Source: Synechococcus lacustris
GTDB taxonomy: Bacteria; Cyanobacteriota; Cyanobacteriia; PCC-6307; Cyanobiaceae
Direction of reading: 5' to 3'
NCBI GenBank assembly: GCA_903943975.1
Contig: CAJAQB010000020.1
Location: 16,061-80,060, forward strand
Length of the DNA: 64,000 bases
Shown here piece by piece: positions 9,260 through 17,181 of this stretch (the stretch's first letter is position 1; each line of letters starts with the position of its first letter). Both the position numbers and the translations under genes were made by a program. Under the pieces are notes generated by a model, which was given only the letters and a program-made list of their open reading frames with translations, had not been told where the DNA came from and searched no databases.

Positions 9260-10329
9260 GCGCCAATCGCTTGACGGCAGATGCAGCGGTGCTGCTGCTG
9301 CAGCACGGCGGTTTAACCGATCTCTCGGGCAAAACCGGCCTGGCCTTCCTGCGCTATCGCCAGGGGCCGATCGTGGCCGTTCTGGATCCTGCCCATGCCG
9401 GGGCCGATCTCCCCCTCCTCACCGGCATCCCCCGGCCGGTGCCGGTGCTGGGTTCCGTGGCGGAGGCGATGGTCTATGGGCCCCAGGTGGCGGTGGTGGG
9501 CCTGGCCCCCTCTGGCGGCCAGCTGCCGGAAGCCCTGCGCCAGGCCGTAGGGGAAGCGCTACAGGCGGGGCTGAGTGTGGCCAGTGGCCTGCATACGCGC
9601 CTGGGGGACGATCCAGCCCTGGCCGCCCTGGTGCAGCCGGGCCGCTGGATCTGGGACCTGCGCCAGGAACCTGCGGCGTTGCAGGTGGCTGCGGCCCGGG
9701 CAGCGGCCCTGCCCTGCCGCCGGATCCTCGCCCTAGGCACAGACATGTCGGTGGGCAAGATGAGCGCCGCCCTGGAGCTCACCGCCATAGCCCGGCAGCG
9801 GGGGCTTGATGCCCGTTTCGTGGCCACCGGCCAGGCGGGGATCCTGATCGCCGGCCAGGGGATCGCCCTTGATGCGGTGCGGGTGGACTACGCCGCCGGA
9901 GCGGTGGAACAGGCGGTGCTAACTACGGCGGAGGGGGCAGGCCCCGAAGCCCTGCTGTTTGTGGAAGGCCAGGGTTCCTTCTGCCATCCCGGTTCCAGCG
10001 CCAGCCTGCCGTTGCTGCGCGGCAGCCAGCCCACCGGCCTCTTGCTGGTGCATCGCGCCCAGCAGCAGAGCATCCGCAATCTGCCGGCGGTGGCGATCCC
10101 GCCCCTGCCCCAGCTGATCGCCACCTGTGAGGCCCTGGCGGCCCTGGCCATTCCCAGCGGGGCCAGGGCACCGCGGGTAGAGGCGATCGCCCTCAACACC
10201 GCCCTGCTCAGTGCCGCAGAAGCCGAGGTTGCCATCGCCAAAACAGCAGCCCTCACCGGGCTGGCCTGTGCCGATGCCGTACGCGGTGGCGCAGGGACCC
10301 TCTTAGAGGCCCTGCTGGCAAGCCCTTAA
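9253..10329 (+). CDS. DUF1611 family protein (DgcN-like)
   Basis: A 358-residue protein with the two-part DUF1611 layout. The N-terminal Rossmann-like domain is followed by a P-loop-type domain with GTDMSVGKMS at about residue 162 and the family segments VATGQAGILIAGQG and VDYAAGAVE. A characterised member, DgcN of Pseudoalteromonas, works with DgcA in D-glutamate breakdown as an N-acyltransferase. Whether this cyanobacterial copy does the same is inference. Its ATG overlaps the last codons of the epimerase gene by 7 bp, implying translational coupling. The stop codon sits in the loop of a strong hairpin. Confidence 0.85.
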   Translation: MLSANRLTADAAVLLLQHGGLTDLSGKTGLAFLRYRQGPIVAVLDPAHAGADLPLLTGIPRPVPVLGSVAEAMVYGPQVAVVGLAPSGGQLPEALRQAVGEALQAGLSVASGLHTRLGDDPALAALVQPGRWIWDLRQEPAALQVAAARAAALPCRRILALGTDMSVGKMSAALELTAIARQRGLDARFVATGQAGILIAGQGIALDAVRVDYAAGAVEQAVLTTAEGAGPEALLFVEGQGSFCHPGSSASLPLLRGSQPTGLLLVHRAQQQSIRNLPAVAIPPLPQLIATCEALAALAIPSGARAPRVEAIALNTALLSAAEAEVAIAKTAALTGLACADAVRGGAGTLLEALLASP

Positions 10330-10343
10330 AGCAGGGGCTTGCC
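10317..10343 (+). terminator. Hairpin spanning the DUF1611 gene stop codon
   Basis: The 9 bp arms GGCAAGCCC (10317-10325) and GGGCTTGCC (10335-10343) are perfect inverted repeats with a 9 nt loop holding the TAA stop. There is no T-run after it, so classical intrinsic termination is uncertain. It separates the rightward gene from the convergent tRNA-His and may protect the 3' end. Confidence 0.45.
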
Positions 10344-10357
10344 TGGGTCGAGTAAAG

Positions 10358-10431
10358 GGCGAGCGAGGGGACTCGAACCCCCGGATGGCGGCACCACAAG
10401 CCGCTGCCTTAACCACTTGGCGACGCCCGCC
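10358..10431 (-). tRNA. tRNA-His (GTG)
   Basis: On the minus strand a full cloverleaf can be drawn: acceptor GCGGGCG with CGCTCGC (one G-U pair), anticodon stem GCGGC/GCCGC, and loop TTGTGGT with anticodon GTG. The T-arm contains GGTTCGAGTCC. An encoded G at position -1 (10431) faces discriminator C73 (10358), the hallmark of bacterial tRNA-His. CCA is not encoded. The tRNA faces the DUF1611 gene and lies just before the AT-rich two-gene islet. Confidence 0.95.
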
Positions 10432-10534
10432 GTGGCAACAAAACCTACAACACCAAGGGGCAGCACCAGGCAACAAAGCATGGGGAAACCATTTAGCCCT
10501 AAAATGGAAATCCTCCCAAGCAGCGCACCAGCCC

Positions 10535-12220
10535 GTGACCGCCATTGATCTTGGCAATGGCCTTCTGAGAACCGTACTTAGGCAGGGATTTGGCACATCC
10601 ACAAGCGCAGGTGCCTCTGTAGGTGTTTACTATTCAGGCTATTTAAATAATGGGACAGTATTTGATAGCAATGCAACAGGAAGCAATGGTTTATTCAGCT
10701 TTTCACTCGGTACCGGTCAAGTCATAGCGGGCTGGGACCTGGGATTACAAGATCTTGCCTTGGGCAGCTTGGTTCAGTTACAAATACCCGCCAACCTCGC
10801 CTACGGAAGCAGAGCCATTGGATCTATTCCTGCCAACAGCGAACTTCGATTCATTGTTGAAATTTTACGCGTAATCCCCGCTGGCACCACAAATCCAATT
10901 TATGCAGGCCTACCAGAACTCAGTCAAATAAGTAGCGGTCAGAATAAAATACTATTAAGTATTCTTAATCTTACCGGTGCCTTCCAGCGGGGTACCGATA
11001 GCGCAGAAAGCCTCTTGGGAACTGCCAACGGAGACCTGTTTATTGGTGCGGCTGGAAATGATATTTTAGAATCGCTAGCGGGTGACGACCTACTAATAGC
11101 TGGCAGTGGCTCTGATCAACTTGATGGCGGTGAGGGCAAGGATATTGCCATTTACATTGGCAATCGCTCCAGCTATTCGATTTTAGGCGATGGACAAGGA
11201 TCATTCATTATAAATGGGCAAAACAAGCAAGATACAATCAAGGGGATCGAACGAATTTTATTCGCCGATGGTCTTTACAGCCTTTCAAGCACAGGAGAAC
11301 TTTCACTCCAAGCTCCAACTGGGGTTACTGCGTTGCAATGGGAAGCCTATATAGACAGATACCCCCTTACCCTTGGCAATACTTATGAAACACTGATCAA
11401 GCCAACAGGTCAAACAAAATCCGCCTATGCAGAGCAACATTATTTAAATTACGGGGCTGACGAGGGCCGCCTTTTGCTGCAGAGCGATCCGAGCGATGAT
11501 CTCAATGATTACGGCGCCTATGTGGAAAACTACGGCACTACACTGTTGGATATATATCGCAAAGACACTCGGGCAATTATCAACGGTGGCTCCATGAGCA
11601 TGTTTGCCTGGGGCAAAGAGCATTACAGCAATTGGGGGAAACTAGAGGGTCGTCAGCTCTCCGGGGGTGTTGATTGGGGAGCGATCGTACGCAATAGTCC
11701 AGATCTGTACAATCAATGGCAAACCTCCTTTGCCTCAAATCCCGGACTTTCTGCCTTTGCCTATGGCTTTCAGAATCAAGGGCAAATCGCATTAGTTAAC
11801 GGAATATCTATTGGCACAGATGCCAACGACAGCCTCACAGGCCTAATTGCCTTTGGATTGGCTGGAAATGATAGTTTAGTTGCCACTAGTGCTGGTTCAA
11901 TCCTCTCTGGTGGATTTGGCCAGGATATAATTCTTGCCGCCAATGGAGGGATTGACACAGTTTATGGTGGCCCTGGCGACGATCTCTTTCAACTTAATCT
12001 TGGCACCACACTCAATATCAGAGATTTCAGGAAAGGGGCTGACATGATTCAACTAGGCAATGGCCTAAGCTCCTCGGGTGTAACGCTAACTTATTCCAGC
12101 TCAGATCAATCCACCTACTTCAATAGTGGCACAGCTTTACTGGCCAAGGTATTTGGCAAGGTGCCAGGCGATTTCAGCTACAAAGAAGCGGCCAATGGCT
12201 CAGGCCTTGTATATAACTAG
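10535..12220 (+). CDS. FKBP-type peptidyl-prolyl isomerase fused to RTX-like repeats
   Basis: A 561-residue protein from a GTG start at 10535; an ATG at 10385 would lie inside the tRNA. About residues 20-115 form an FKBP domain (VYYSGYLNNGTVFDSN, GQVIAGWDLGL, IPANLAYG, IPANSELRF) with active-site Tyr, Asp and Trp present. Next come glycine/aspartate repeats of RTX type (GTANGDLFIGAAGND, AGSGSDQLDGGEGKD). Then there are at least two copies of a roughly 50-residue repeat ending HY-x-x-x-G/W-x-x-x-EGR, and a final RTX block (GGPGDDLFQL). There is no signal peptide, as expected for a type I secretion substrate. Base composition is clearly AT-richer than the flanking genes, suggesting transfer. 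Confidence 0.8.
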   Translation: MTAIDLGNGLLRTVLRQGFGTSTSAGASVGVYYSGYLNNGTVFDSNATGSNGLFSFSLGTGQVIAGWDLGLQDLALGSLVQLQIPANLAYGSRAIGSIPANSELRFIVEILRVIPAGTTNPIYAGLPELSQISSGQNKILLSILNLTGAFQRGTDSAESLLGTANGDLFIGAAGNDILESLAGDDLLIAGSGSDQLDGGEGKDIAIYIGNRSSYSILGDGQGSFIINGQNKQDTIKGIERILFADGLYSLSSTGELSLQAPTGVTALQWEAYIDRYPLTLGNTYETLIKPTGQTKSAYAEQHYLNYGADEGRLLLQSDPSDDLNDYGAYVENYGTTLLDIYRKDTRAIINGGSMSMFAWGKEHYSNWGKLEGRQLSGGVDWGAIVRNSPDLYNQWQTSFASNPGLSAFAYGFQNQGQIALVNGISIGTDANDSLTGLIAFGLAGNDSLVATSAGSILSGGFGQDIILAANGGIDTVYGGPGDDLFQLNLGTTLNIRDFRKGADMIQLGNGLSSSGVTLTYSSSDQSTYFNSGTALLAKVFGKVPGDFSYKEAANGSGLVYN

Positions 12221-12273
12221 GCCAACCATTCCCAGCGCCAAGCTTGACACTTCATTGATATATTGCAAACAGG

Positions 12274-14580
12274 CTAAATGCGATAGGCAATCCCTTCATA
12301 TTGATTTAAAGGGAGCTTAGCCAAGGCATCTACTTGAAGTTGGTCAAAGGCATAAAAATGCTGGTTAGTATTAGCATTGTAAAATCTAGAGACAGGGCCA
12401 CTTCCCACAGCTGCGCTACCTGCGGCGTAAACATTACCGACTTCACCTTCATAATTAAACCCTAATTCGGAATTACTTATGAGTTGCTCCTTTTCCGACA
12501 ATTCTGCAGTGTAAAAATGCAAGCCTGTTTGGCTTTGGAAAAAACGATAAAGTGGCTGACCACTATTCAAGGGGGATTGATAACTAGTATCTATTATCCA
12601 TTGCTTTGCTCCATTGCTGGGCAGTCCCGTCAAGGCATCCTGCTCAGCCTTAGAGGTTGTCATTAGGTAATCTCCTGTGGTTTGGTTGAATAACTTATAA
12701 ACCAGCTTAACATCTGATAAATAGCCAGTTGTCAATTCCGGAGGAGGAACGCCAATAACTACTTTCAGGTAGCCAGTATCTGCTGAGTTAAAGTCTACAA
12801 AAGTACCGCCAAGGCGATCTGAATAGGCAAAAGAATAGGCATCTGTTAATTTTCCATTTGCACCAGGCCCCCCTTGGCTTGGCGTCGAGAGTGTACTCAT
12901 CCAATCATTCCAAAACACCTGCTTCCAGGCCGCTTCTGGTCCAGGCCAGGTGACGGGATTGGTGATTGATTGTGCTGTGGATCCAAAAATGGTGAAGGCG
13001 GGCCCATTACTTTGGGCATTAGCATTTGTGAAGGGATCGATTTGATTTTGCGATATAAACCATTTATAGGAGGGCAAATCACCTATGGCAGTAGGTGTGC
13101 CAGTAACTGGATCTGGTACTCGATACTGAGAGCCAAGGTAACCCCAATTAAAGCCAGATACTAGATCACCAATGATCTCCGCAATTACATCATTCTCGTT
13201 GCCCACATAGCTTTGATGGTTGCTTTGCGTTCCACCTTGATAGGTGAATAATTCATAGGAAGGGTTTGCTCCATAGATAGATGCTGCACCCGAAAGCCCT
13301 GTCCAGCCAGAAAGTAGACTGCCAGAGGCCGTGGGCCCACTGGGCAACCAATGGATTCGTATTTTATAAGTATTAGTTGCGCTGATACCTGGCAGACTGC
13401 CATCAAGATCAATGTAATTATTATCACCAATTTCGACATTACTCGTTGTCATATTTGAATCACTTGGATCTGGTGTCCAGCTGGACCAGGGGAACGCCTG
13501 GGGATCTGCATAGCCACCACCAATGGATGGGTAACTATTTCCTATATTTAGCTGCTTACTCTTATCGGCAATACTAGATATTGCAGTGTGAAAAGTAGCT
13601 GTAAAATTGTAATTTGTTTTCTGTTGAAAAATCGTTGGCGAGCTGACTCCTGTTACGCCATTATAGCCACCTTGGATTAAAGTTGTGACATTGTAATCGG
13701 CCAGATTTGACATATAGCCACCAAAGCGATCATAGCCACTGGTGTAGTATGCTGGGGTTAGAAAAGGATTCGATGATGCTGGCCTAGGAATTAGTCCTGC
13801 CGATGGATTGGCAAGGCCAGGGGCAATCAGTCGCCTAGGATATATTTCGCTGGTGACTGCTGAATTGGTATATGGATAGTTGTAATTTGGAAATTGTCTT
13901 GTCCAGGCTGGCTCAGGGGGAGGCGTTGCATTGGCAGCCAGGGCAGCATAGATAACACTTGCATCTCCACCCGACAAAGAGGTAGGATTGCCACCGGAGC
14001 TGCCTGTTTTCGCATTGCCATTTAGGTCGTAGGCCTGCAGGCTGATCGGAAATGAGAAGTGATCAACATATGATAGGTCAGCTAAATTGTTTGGAGTGCC
14101 CACGTAGGGTTCAAAATATTGATAGAGGGTATTAAATGCAGGGTCTGAAGGGGTTCCTGCGCCAGGCACGCCAGTGCCACTGTATGCCAACTGCTGGCCA
14201 AGGCTGACATAGATCCGGCCGCCCGAATAATCGCTCAGGAATATTCCAGGATTATTAATTAGCCCAGCAAGACTTACATTACTGCTGGCGAGTGGGGTCG
14301 TAGTTTGAGCTAAATACTGATTTGCCTGACCAAGATTAGCATTCAACTGAGAAATGCTGTAATTACCGACTGTTCCGCCAGTCTGCAGGGCTAGGCTTGA
14401 TATTGAACCATTGCTAATATAATAATTGTTGCTGAAGCTGGCGCCACTGCCTGGGTTTGGGCCCGTCCCTTGGGGGCTATCAAAAAAACTGACGTAAATA
14501 TTATCTGAGTTAAATCCCAAGGAAGCTAAAGCTGGATCCAGTTCAAAGACAATAGGAATCGAATTTGCGGCAGCAGCCAT
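12274..14580 (-). CDS. GH64-like beta-1,3-glucanase with C-terminal DUF5648 repeats
   Basis: A 768-residue protein. The N-terminal half reads like the GH64 family: IPIVFELDP, YVSFFDS, GGRIYVSLGQQL, LYQYFEPYV and SYVDHFSFPISL. Glu157 and Asp173 are 16 residues apart, the same spacing as the catalytic Glu154/Asp170 described for the Streptomyces laminaripentaose-producing enzyme. The last 150 residues hold three DUF5648-type repeats (YKLFNQTTGDYL, YRFFQSQTGLHFYT, SRFYNANTNQHFYA), often found on secreted proteins. No signal peptide is visible. The gene converges on the FKBP-RTX gene with a 53 bp gap and shares its AT-rich composition. Activity on beta-1,3-glucans is inferred. Confidence 0.7.
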   Translation of the reverse strand: MAAAANSIPIVFELDPALASLGFNSDNIYVSFFDSPQGTGPNPGSGASFSNNYYISNGSISSLALQTGGTVGNYSISQLNANLGQANQYLAQTTTPLASSNVSLAGLINNPGIFLSDYSGGRIYVSLGQQLAYSGTGVPGAGTPSDPAFNTLYQYFEPYVGTPNNLADLSYVDHFSFPISLQAYDLNGNAKTGSSGGNPTSLSGGDASVIYAALAANATPPPEPAWTRQFPNYNYPYTNSAVTSEIYPRRLIAPGLANPSAGLIPRPASSNPFLTPAYYTSGYDRFGGYMSNLADYNVTTLIQGGYNGVTGVSSPTIFQQKTNYNFTATFHTAISSIADKSKQLNIGNSYPSIGGGYADPQAFPWSSWTPDPSDSNMTTSNVEIGDNNYIDLDGSLPGISATNTYKIRIHWLPSGPTASGSLLSGWTGLSGAASIYGANPSYELFTYQGGTQSNHQSYVGNENDVIAEIIGDLVSGFNWGYLGSQYRVPDPVTGTPTAIGDLPSYKWFISQNQIDPFTNANAQSNGPAFTIFGSTAQSITNPVTWPGPEAAWKQVFWNDWMSTLSTPSQGGPGANGKLTDAYSFAYSDRLGGTFVDFNSADTGYLKVVIGVPPPELTTGYLSDVKLVYKLFNQTTGDYLMTTSKAEQDALTGLPSNGAKQWIIDTSYQSPLNSGQPLYRFFQSQTGLHFYTAELSEKEQLISNSELGFNYEGEVGNVYAAGSAAVGSGPVSRFYNANTNQHFYAFDQLQVDALAKLPLNQYEGIAYRI

Positions 14581-14847
14581 AACAGAACATCCTACGGATA
14601 GGACAATGTTAGCAGGATTTCAGCGGCTGACGAGCTTTTAATGAAACCTCATACACCAAAAGTTACCACCCAATTCAATTATATTCAGCCATGCGGCTGA
14701 TGTCGATTAACTTTTCAAATTCTCAAGCCTCTTTAGAGAGGCAAGTCTTTGGCCAGTTTAAGCTTCGGCCAATTGTGTAGCCATTGCATAGGCCTGTTGG
14801 CTGCCAAAGCCACTGGTGCCTTTCGGATTAGATTTACCTCGTTAACG
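14581..14847. other. Gene-free region upstream of the glucanase gene
   Basis: About 267 bp of AT-rich sequence between the divergent glucanase gene and the DUF4359 gene, so it should hold both promoters. A short perfect hairpin, GCCTCT-TTAG-AGAGGC, lies at 14727-14742, with AAGTCTTT after it on the plus strand; it could be a weak terminator or an operator. I could not place convincing -35/-10 boxes. Confidence 0.4.
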
Positions 14848-15270
14848 GTGCGTAACACCCTCCTTCCCTTGGCCGCCAGACCTCCGATTCCCCTGCTAAT
14901 AGCCCTTGGGGCGGCCGGTGGCTTGCTGGCCTTCACCAACCCTGGGCCGGCAGATTTTCGCGAGTTTGCCGGGGCCGAGCTGGCTGACCGGGGCGCCCGC
15001 GAGTTCTGTCGGCCCGGGGGAATGCCGATGCTGTTGCAGATGGTGGTGGAGAACTGTCCCGCCCTGATCCGTTCCCAGCGCCAGCCCCTGGGGCTACTGG
15101 CGGCGCAACTGAGCCAACGCCATAACTTCGGCCTATTCAGCCTTTACACCACCCGGCTGGCGGGCGGTGCCTTGATTCCCCAGTTGTCGTTGCCGGGCTA
15201 TCAGCTCGACACCCTCGCCATTGCCGGTCAGTTCTTTGTGCTGAAGGCGGAGCGCAGCGATGGTTCCTGA
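14848..15270 (+). CDS. DUF4359 family protein
   Basis: A 140-residue protein from the GTG at 14848; an ATG at 14749 would add 33 residues that do not look like the family. An N-terminal transmembrane or signal helix (PLLIALGAAGGLLAFTNP) is followed by the DUF4359 pattern: FREFAGAELADRG, a paired Cys region (REFCRPG, VENCPAL), RHNFGLFSLYTT and a C-terminal FFVLKAE. The family is common in cyanobacteria and of unknown function; it is probably exported or lumenal. Its end overlaps the start of the next gene by 11 bp. Confidence 0.75.
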   Translation: MRNTLLPLAARPPIPLLIALGAAGGLLAFTNPGPADFREFAGAELADRGAREFCRPGGMPMLLQMVVENCPALIRSQRQPLGLLAAQLSQRHNFGLFSLYTTRLAGGALIPQLSLPGYQLDTLAIAGQFFVLKAERSDGS

Positions 15271-16588
15271 AGCCACGCTCCAGGCCCTGGGCGCAGACCT
15301 GGCCGGGCTCGACCTGGTTTGGGCTGAACCGCTACTCAGCCAGCTCTCCCATGATCAATTCGCCTATTCACCGCTGCTGGCCCAGCGCCTGCAGCACTGT
15401 GTTGCCCAGCTGGTGGTGCGGGTGCACCAACGGGAGGAGCTGATCCGGGTGGCAGCCCAGTGCTACCGCCACCAGGTGCCGCTCACCCTGCGGGGGGCGG
15501 GCACCGGCAACTACGGCCAGTGCGTGCCCCTGGAGGGGGGCCTGGTGCTCGACTGCTCAGGTTTGGATCAGGTGCGCCATTTCGATCCAGCCAGCGGCGT
15601 ACTTACGGCGGAACCTGGCTGTCGCTTGCTGGAGCTGGATCGCTTTTTACAACCCCAGGGCTGGGCCCTGCGGCTAAGCCCCAGCACCTGGCGCAGCGCC
15701 AGCCTGGGGGGCTACATCGCCGGGGGCTCCAGTGGCGTGGGCAGCCTGCGCTGGGGCCTGTTGCGGGATCGCGGCAACCTGCTGGGGTTGGAGCTGGTGA
15801 GCCTGGAGGCCGAGCCGAGGCTGCTGCAGCTGGGGCCGATCGAGGCCCAGGCCCACAACCATGCCTATGGCACTAACGGCATCTTTACGGCGGTGACAGT
15901 GCCCACCGCCCCCTGGCAAGACTGGCAGGAACTGGTGCTGGAGTTGCCTGATCGGCCCACGGCCCTGGCCCTGGGGGAGGAGCTCAGCGCCGCGGCCCTG
16001 GAGATTGATGAACTCTGCTACCTAGAACGGCGCCTGCTGGAAAGGATGCCCGATTTAGCTGGGGCCCCCGCCGTAGCCGGGGATCGACTGTTGCTGCTGG
16101 CCAGCCCCGCCGCCGTGCCATTGATCGAACCCCTCAGCCGGGCCGCCGGTGGACAACTGCTCTGGCAACGGCCCCAGTGGCCCCCCCGGGGCCTATTGCT
16201 GCGGGAGCTCTGCTGGAACCACACCACCCTGCAGCTGCGGGCCCACGACCCCAACTTCACGTACCAGGTGGTGTTGCTGCCGGAGCCGGCCACAGCCTTC
16301 ATCGAGGCCCTAGAAGCCCGCTGGCCCGGCTGGCTGCACTGGCACCTGGAACGGATCCGCCAGGGGGGCAGGCCCCGCTGGGTGGGTTTGCCCCTATTCC
16401 GGTGGCAGGGGGAAGCCCAACTGGAGCAGCTAAACAGCGCCTTTCGCCAGGCGGGGGGCCTGCTGTTCAACTCCCATGTACTCAGCGTTGAAGCCGGTGG
16501 CAGCGGCGAGGTGGCTGCCGATCAGCTGGCGGCCAAAGCCAACTACGACCCCTGCGGCCTGCTTAATCCCGGCAAATTACGGGCCTAA
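15260..16588 (+). CDS. FAD-binding oxidoreductase (GlcD/PCMH type)
   Basis: A 442-residue flavoprotein. The PCMH-type FAD-binding domain spans about residues 50-210 with LRGAGTGNYGQCVPLEGG, GVLTAEPGCRLLELDRFL and SLGGYIAGGSSGVGSLRWG. The C-terminal substrate domain ends in CGLLNPGKL, the usual end of this family. Relatives include the glycolate oxidase subunit GlcD, D-lactate dehydrogenase and other 2-hydroxyacid oxidases; the substrate here is not determinable. No iron-sulfur partner such as GlcF is adjacent. It overlaps the DUF4359 gene by 11 bp, so the two are probably co-transcribed. Confidence 0.85.
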   Translation: MVPEATLQALGADLAGLDLVWAEPLLSQLSHDQFAYSPLLAQRLQHCVAQLVVRVHQREELIRVAAQCYRHQVPLTLRGAGTGNYGQCVPLEGGLVLDCSGLDQVRHFDPASGVLTAEPGCRLLELDRFLQPQGWALRLSPSTWRSASLGGYIAGGSSGVGSLRWGLLRDRGNLLGLELVSLEAEPRLLQLGPIEAQAHNHAYGTNGIFTAVTVPTAPWQDWQELVLELPDRPTALALGEELSAAALEIDELCYLERRLLERMPDLAGAPAVAGDRLLLLASPAAVPLIEPLSRAAGGQLLWQRPQWPPRGLLLRELCWNHTTLQLRAHDPNFTYQVVLLPEPATAFIEALEARWPGWLHWHLERIRQGGRPRWVGLPLFRWQGEAQLEQLNSAFRQAGGLLFNSHVLSVEAGGSGEVAADQLAAKANYDPCGLLNPGKLRA

Positions 16589-16611
16589 CCAGCAAGGCCC
16601 AGCGCTGCCCC

Positions 16612-17181
16612 TTAGGCGCAATCAAGGCTGTCGCGGGTGGCAACGCCGCTGCGGGGGTTAATGCCACTGGCCCGGCGGCAGAGTTGCCGCTGGTCGGCGC
16701 GATCCAGCAGCGCTTCACTGAAATCGGCCCCTTCGATCTGGGCATCGGCGAAACTGCTGCCGGTGGCAATCACGCCGCTGAGCAGGGCATCGCGCAGGTC
16801 GCTGCCGCCAAAATCAGCGCGGTCCATCAAGGCATTACTGAGGTCGGCCCCCCGGAAATTGGCCCCCGCGAAGGCCGCCTGGGTGAGGATCGAACCCTGC
16901 AGGTCGGCCCCTGAGAAATCAGCGCCCCGGGCCTCAGCCCCGGCAAAGGAACTGCCCTCCAGGTCTTGGCCATGGAAATCAGCGTTGCTCTGGTTGGTGA
17001 GCGTGTAATCAATTTTTTCCAGATAGCTGCTGGCGGCCGCCACCCCAAGGGGGGCAAAACCGATGGCCAAGGCCAACAACAACAGCGCCGCCAGGGAACA
17101 GCAGCGGCGGGCCAGGGAAGCGATCACGCTTGATCGGCGGCTAGCCCCACTGTGGGGCCTCTTGGCAAACTCAGCCGCCAT
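16612..17181 (-). CDS. Exported pentapeptide-repeat protein
   Basis: A 189-residue protein. An N-terminal Sec signal is likely: basic start, hydrophobic stretch LAALLLLALAIGFAPLG, then AAA cleavage-type residues near 48. The mature part is a run of A(D/N)LxX pentapeptides (ADFHGQDLEGSSFAGAEARG and about ten further units), which fold as a right-handed quadrilateral beta helix. Cyanobacteria carry many such proteins in the thylakoid lumen or periplasm. A Cys pair at the end (LCRR, LDCA) may form a disulfide. It overlaps the folC 3' end by 11 bp and is probably co-transcribed. Function unknown. Confidence 0.85.
   Translation of the reverse strand: MAAEFAKRPHSGASRRSSVIASLARRCCSLAALLLLALAIGFAPLGVAAASSYLEKIDYTLTNQSNADFHGQDLEGSSFAGAEARGADFSGADLQGSILTQAAFAGANFRGADLSNALMDRADFGGSDLRDALLSGVIATGSSFADAQIEGADFSEALLDRADQRQLCRRASGINPRSGVATRDSLDCA

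Noticed and set aside
10385..10534. N-terminal extension of the FKBP-RTX protein from the ATG at 10385
   Set aside because: It would begin inside tRNA-His and has unrelated composition; the in-frame GTG at 10535 directly precedes the FKBP domain.
10358..14847. Classical integrative island at tRNA-His
   Set aside because: The AT-rich genes lie on the 5' side of the tRNA, and no integrase or repeated tRNA 3' end was found, so only a composition-based islet is claimed.
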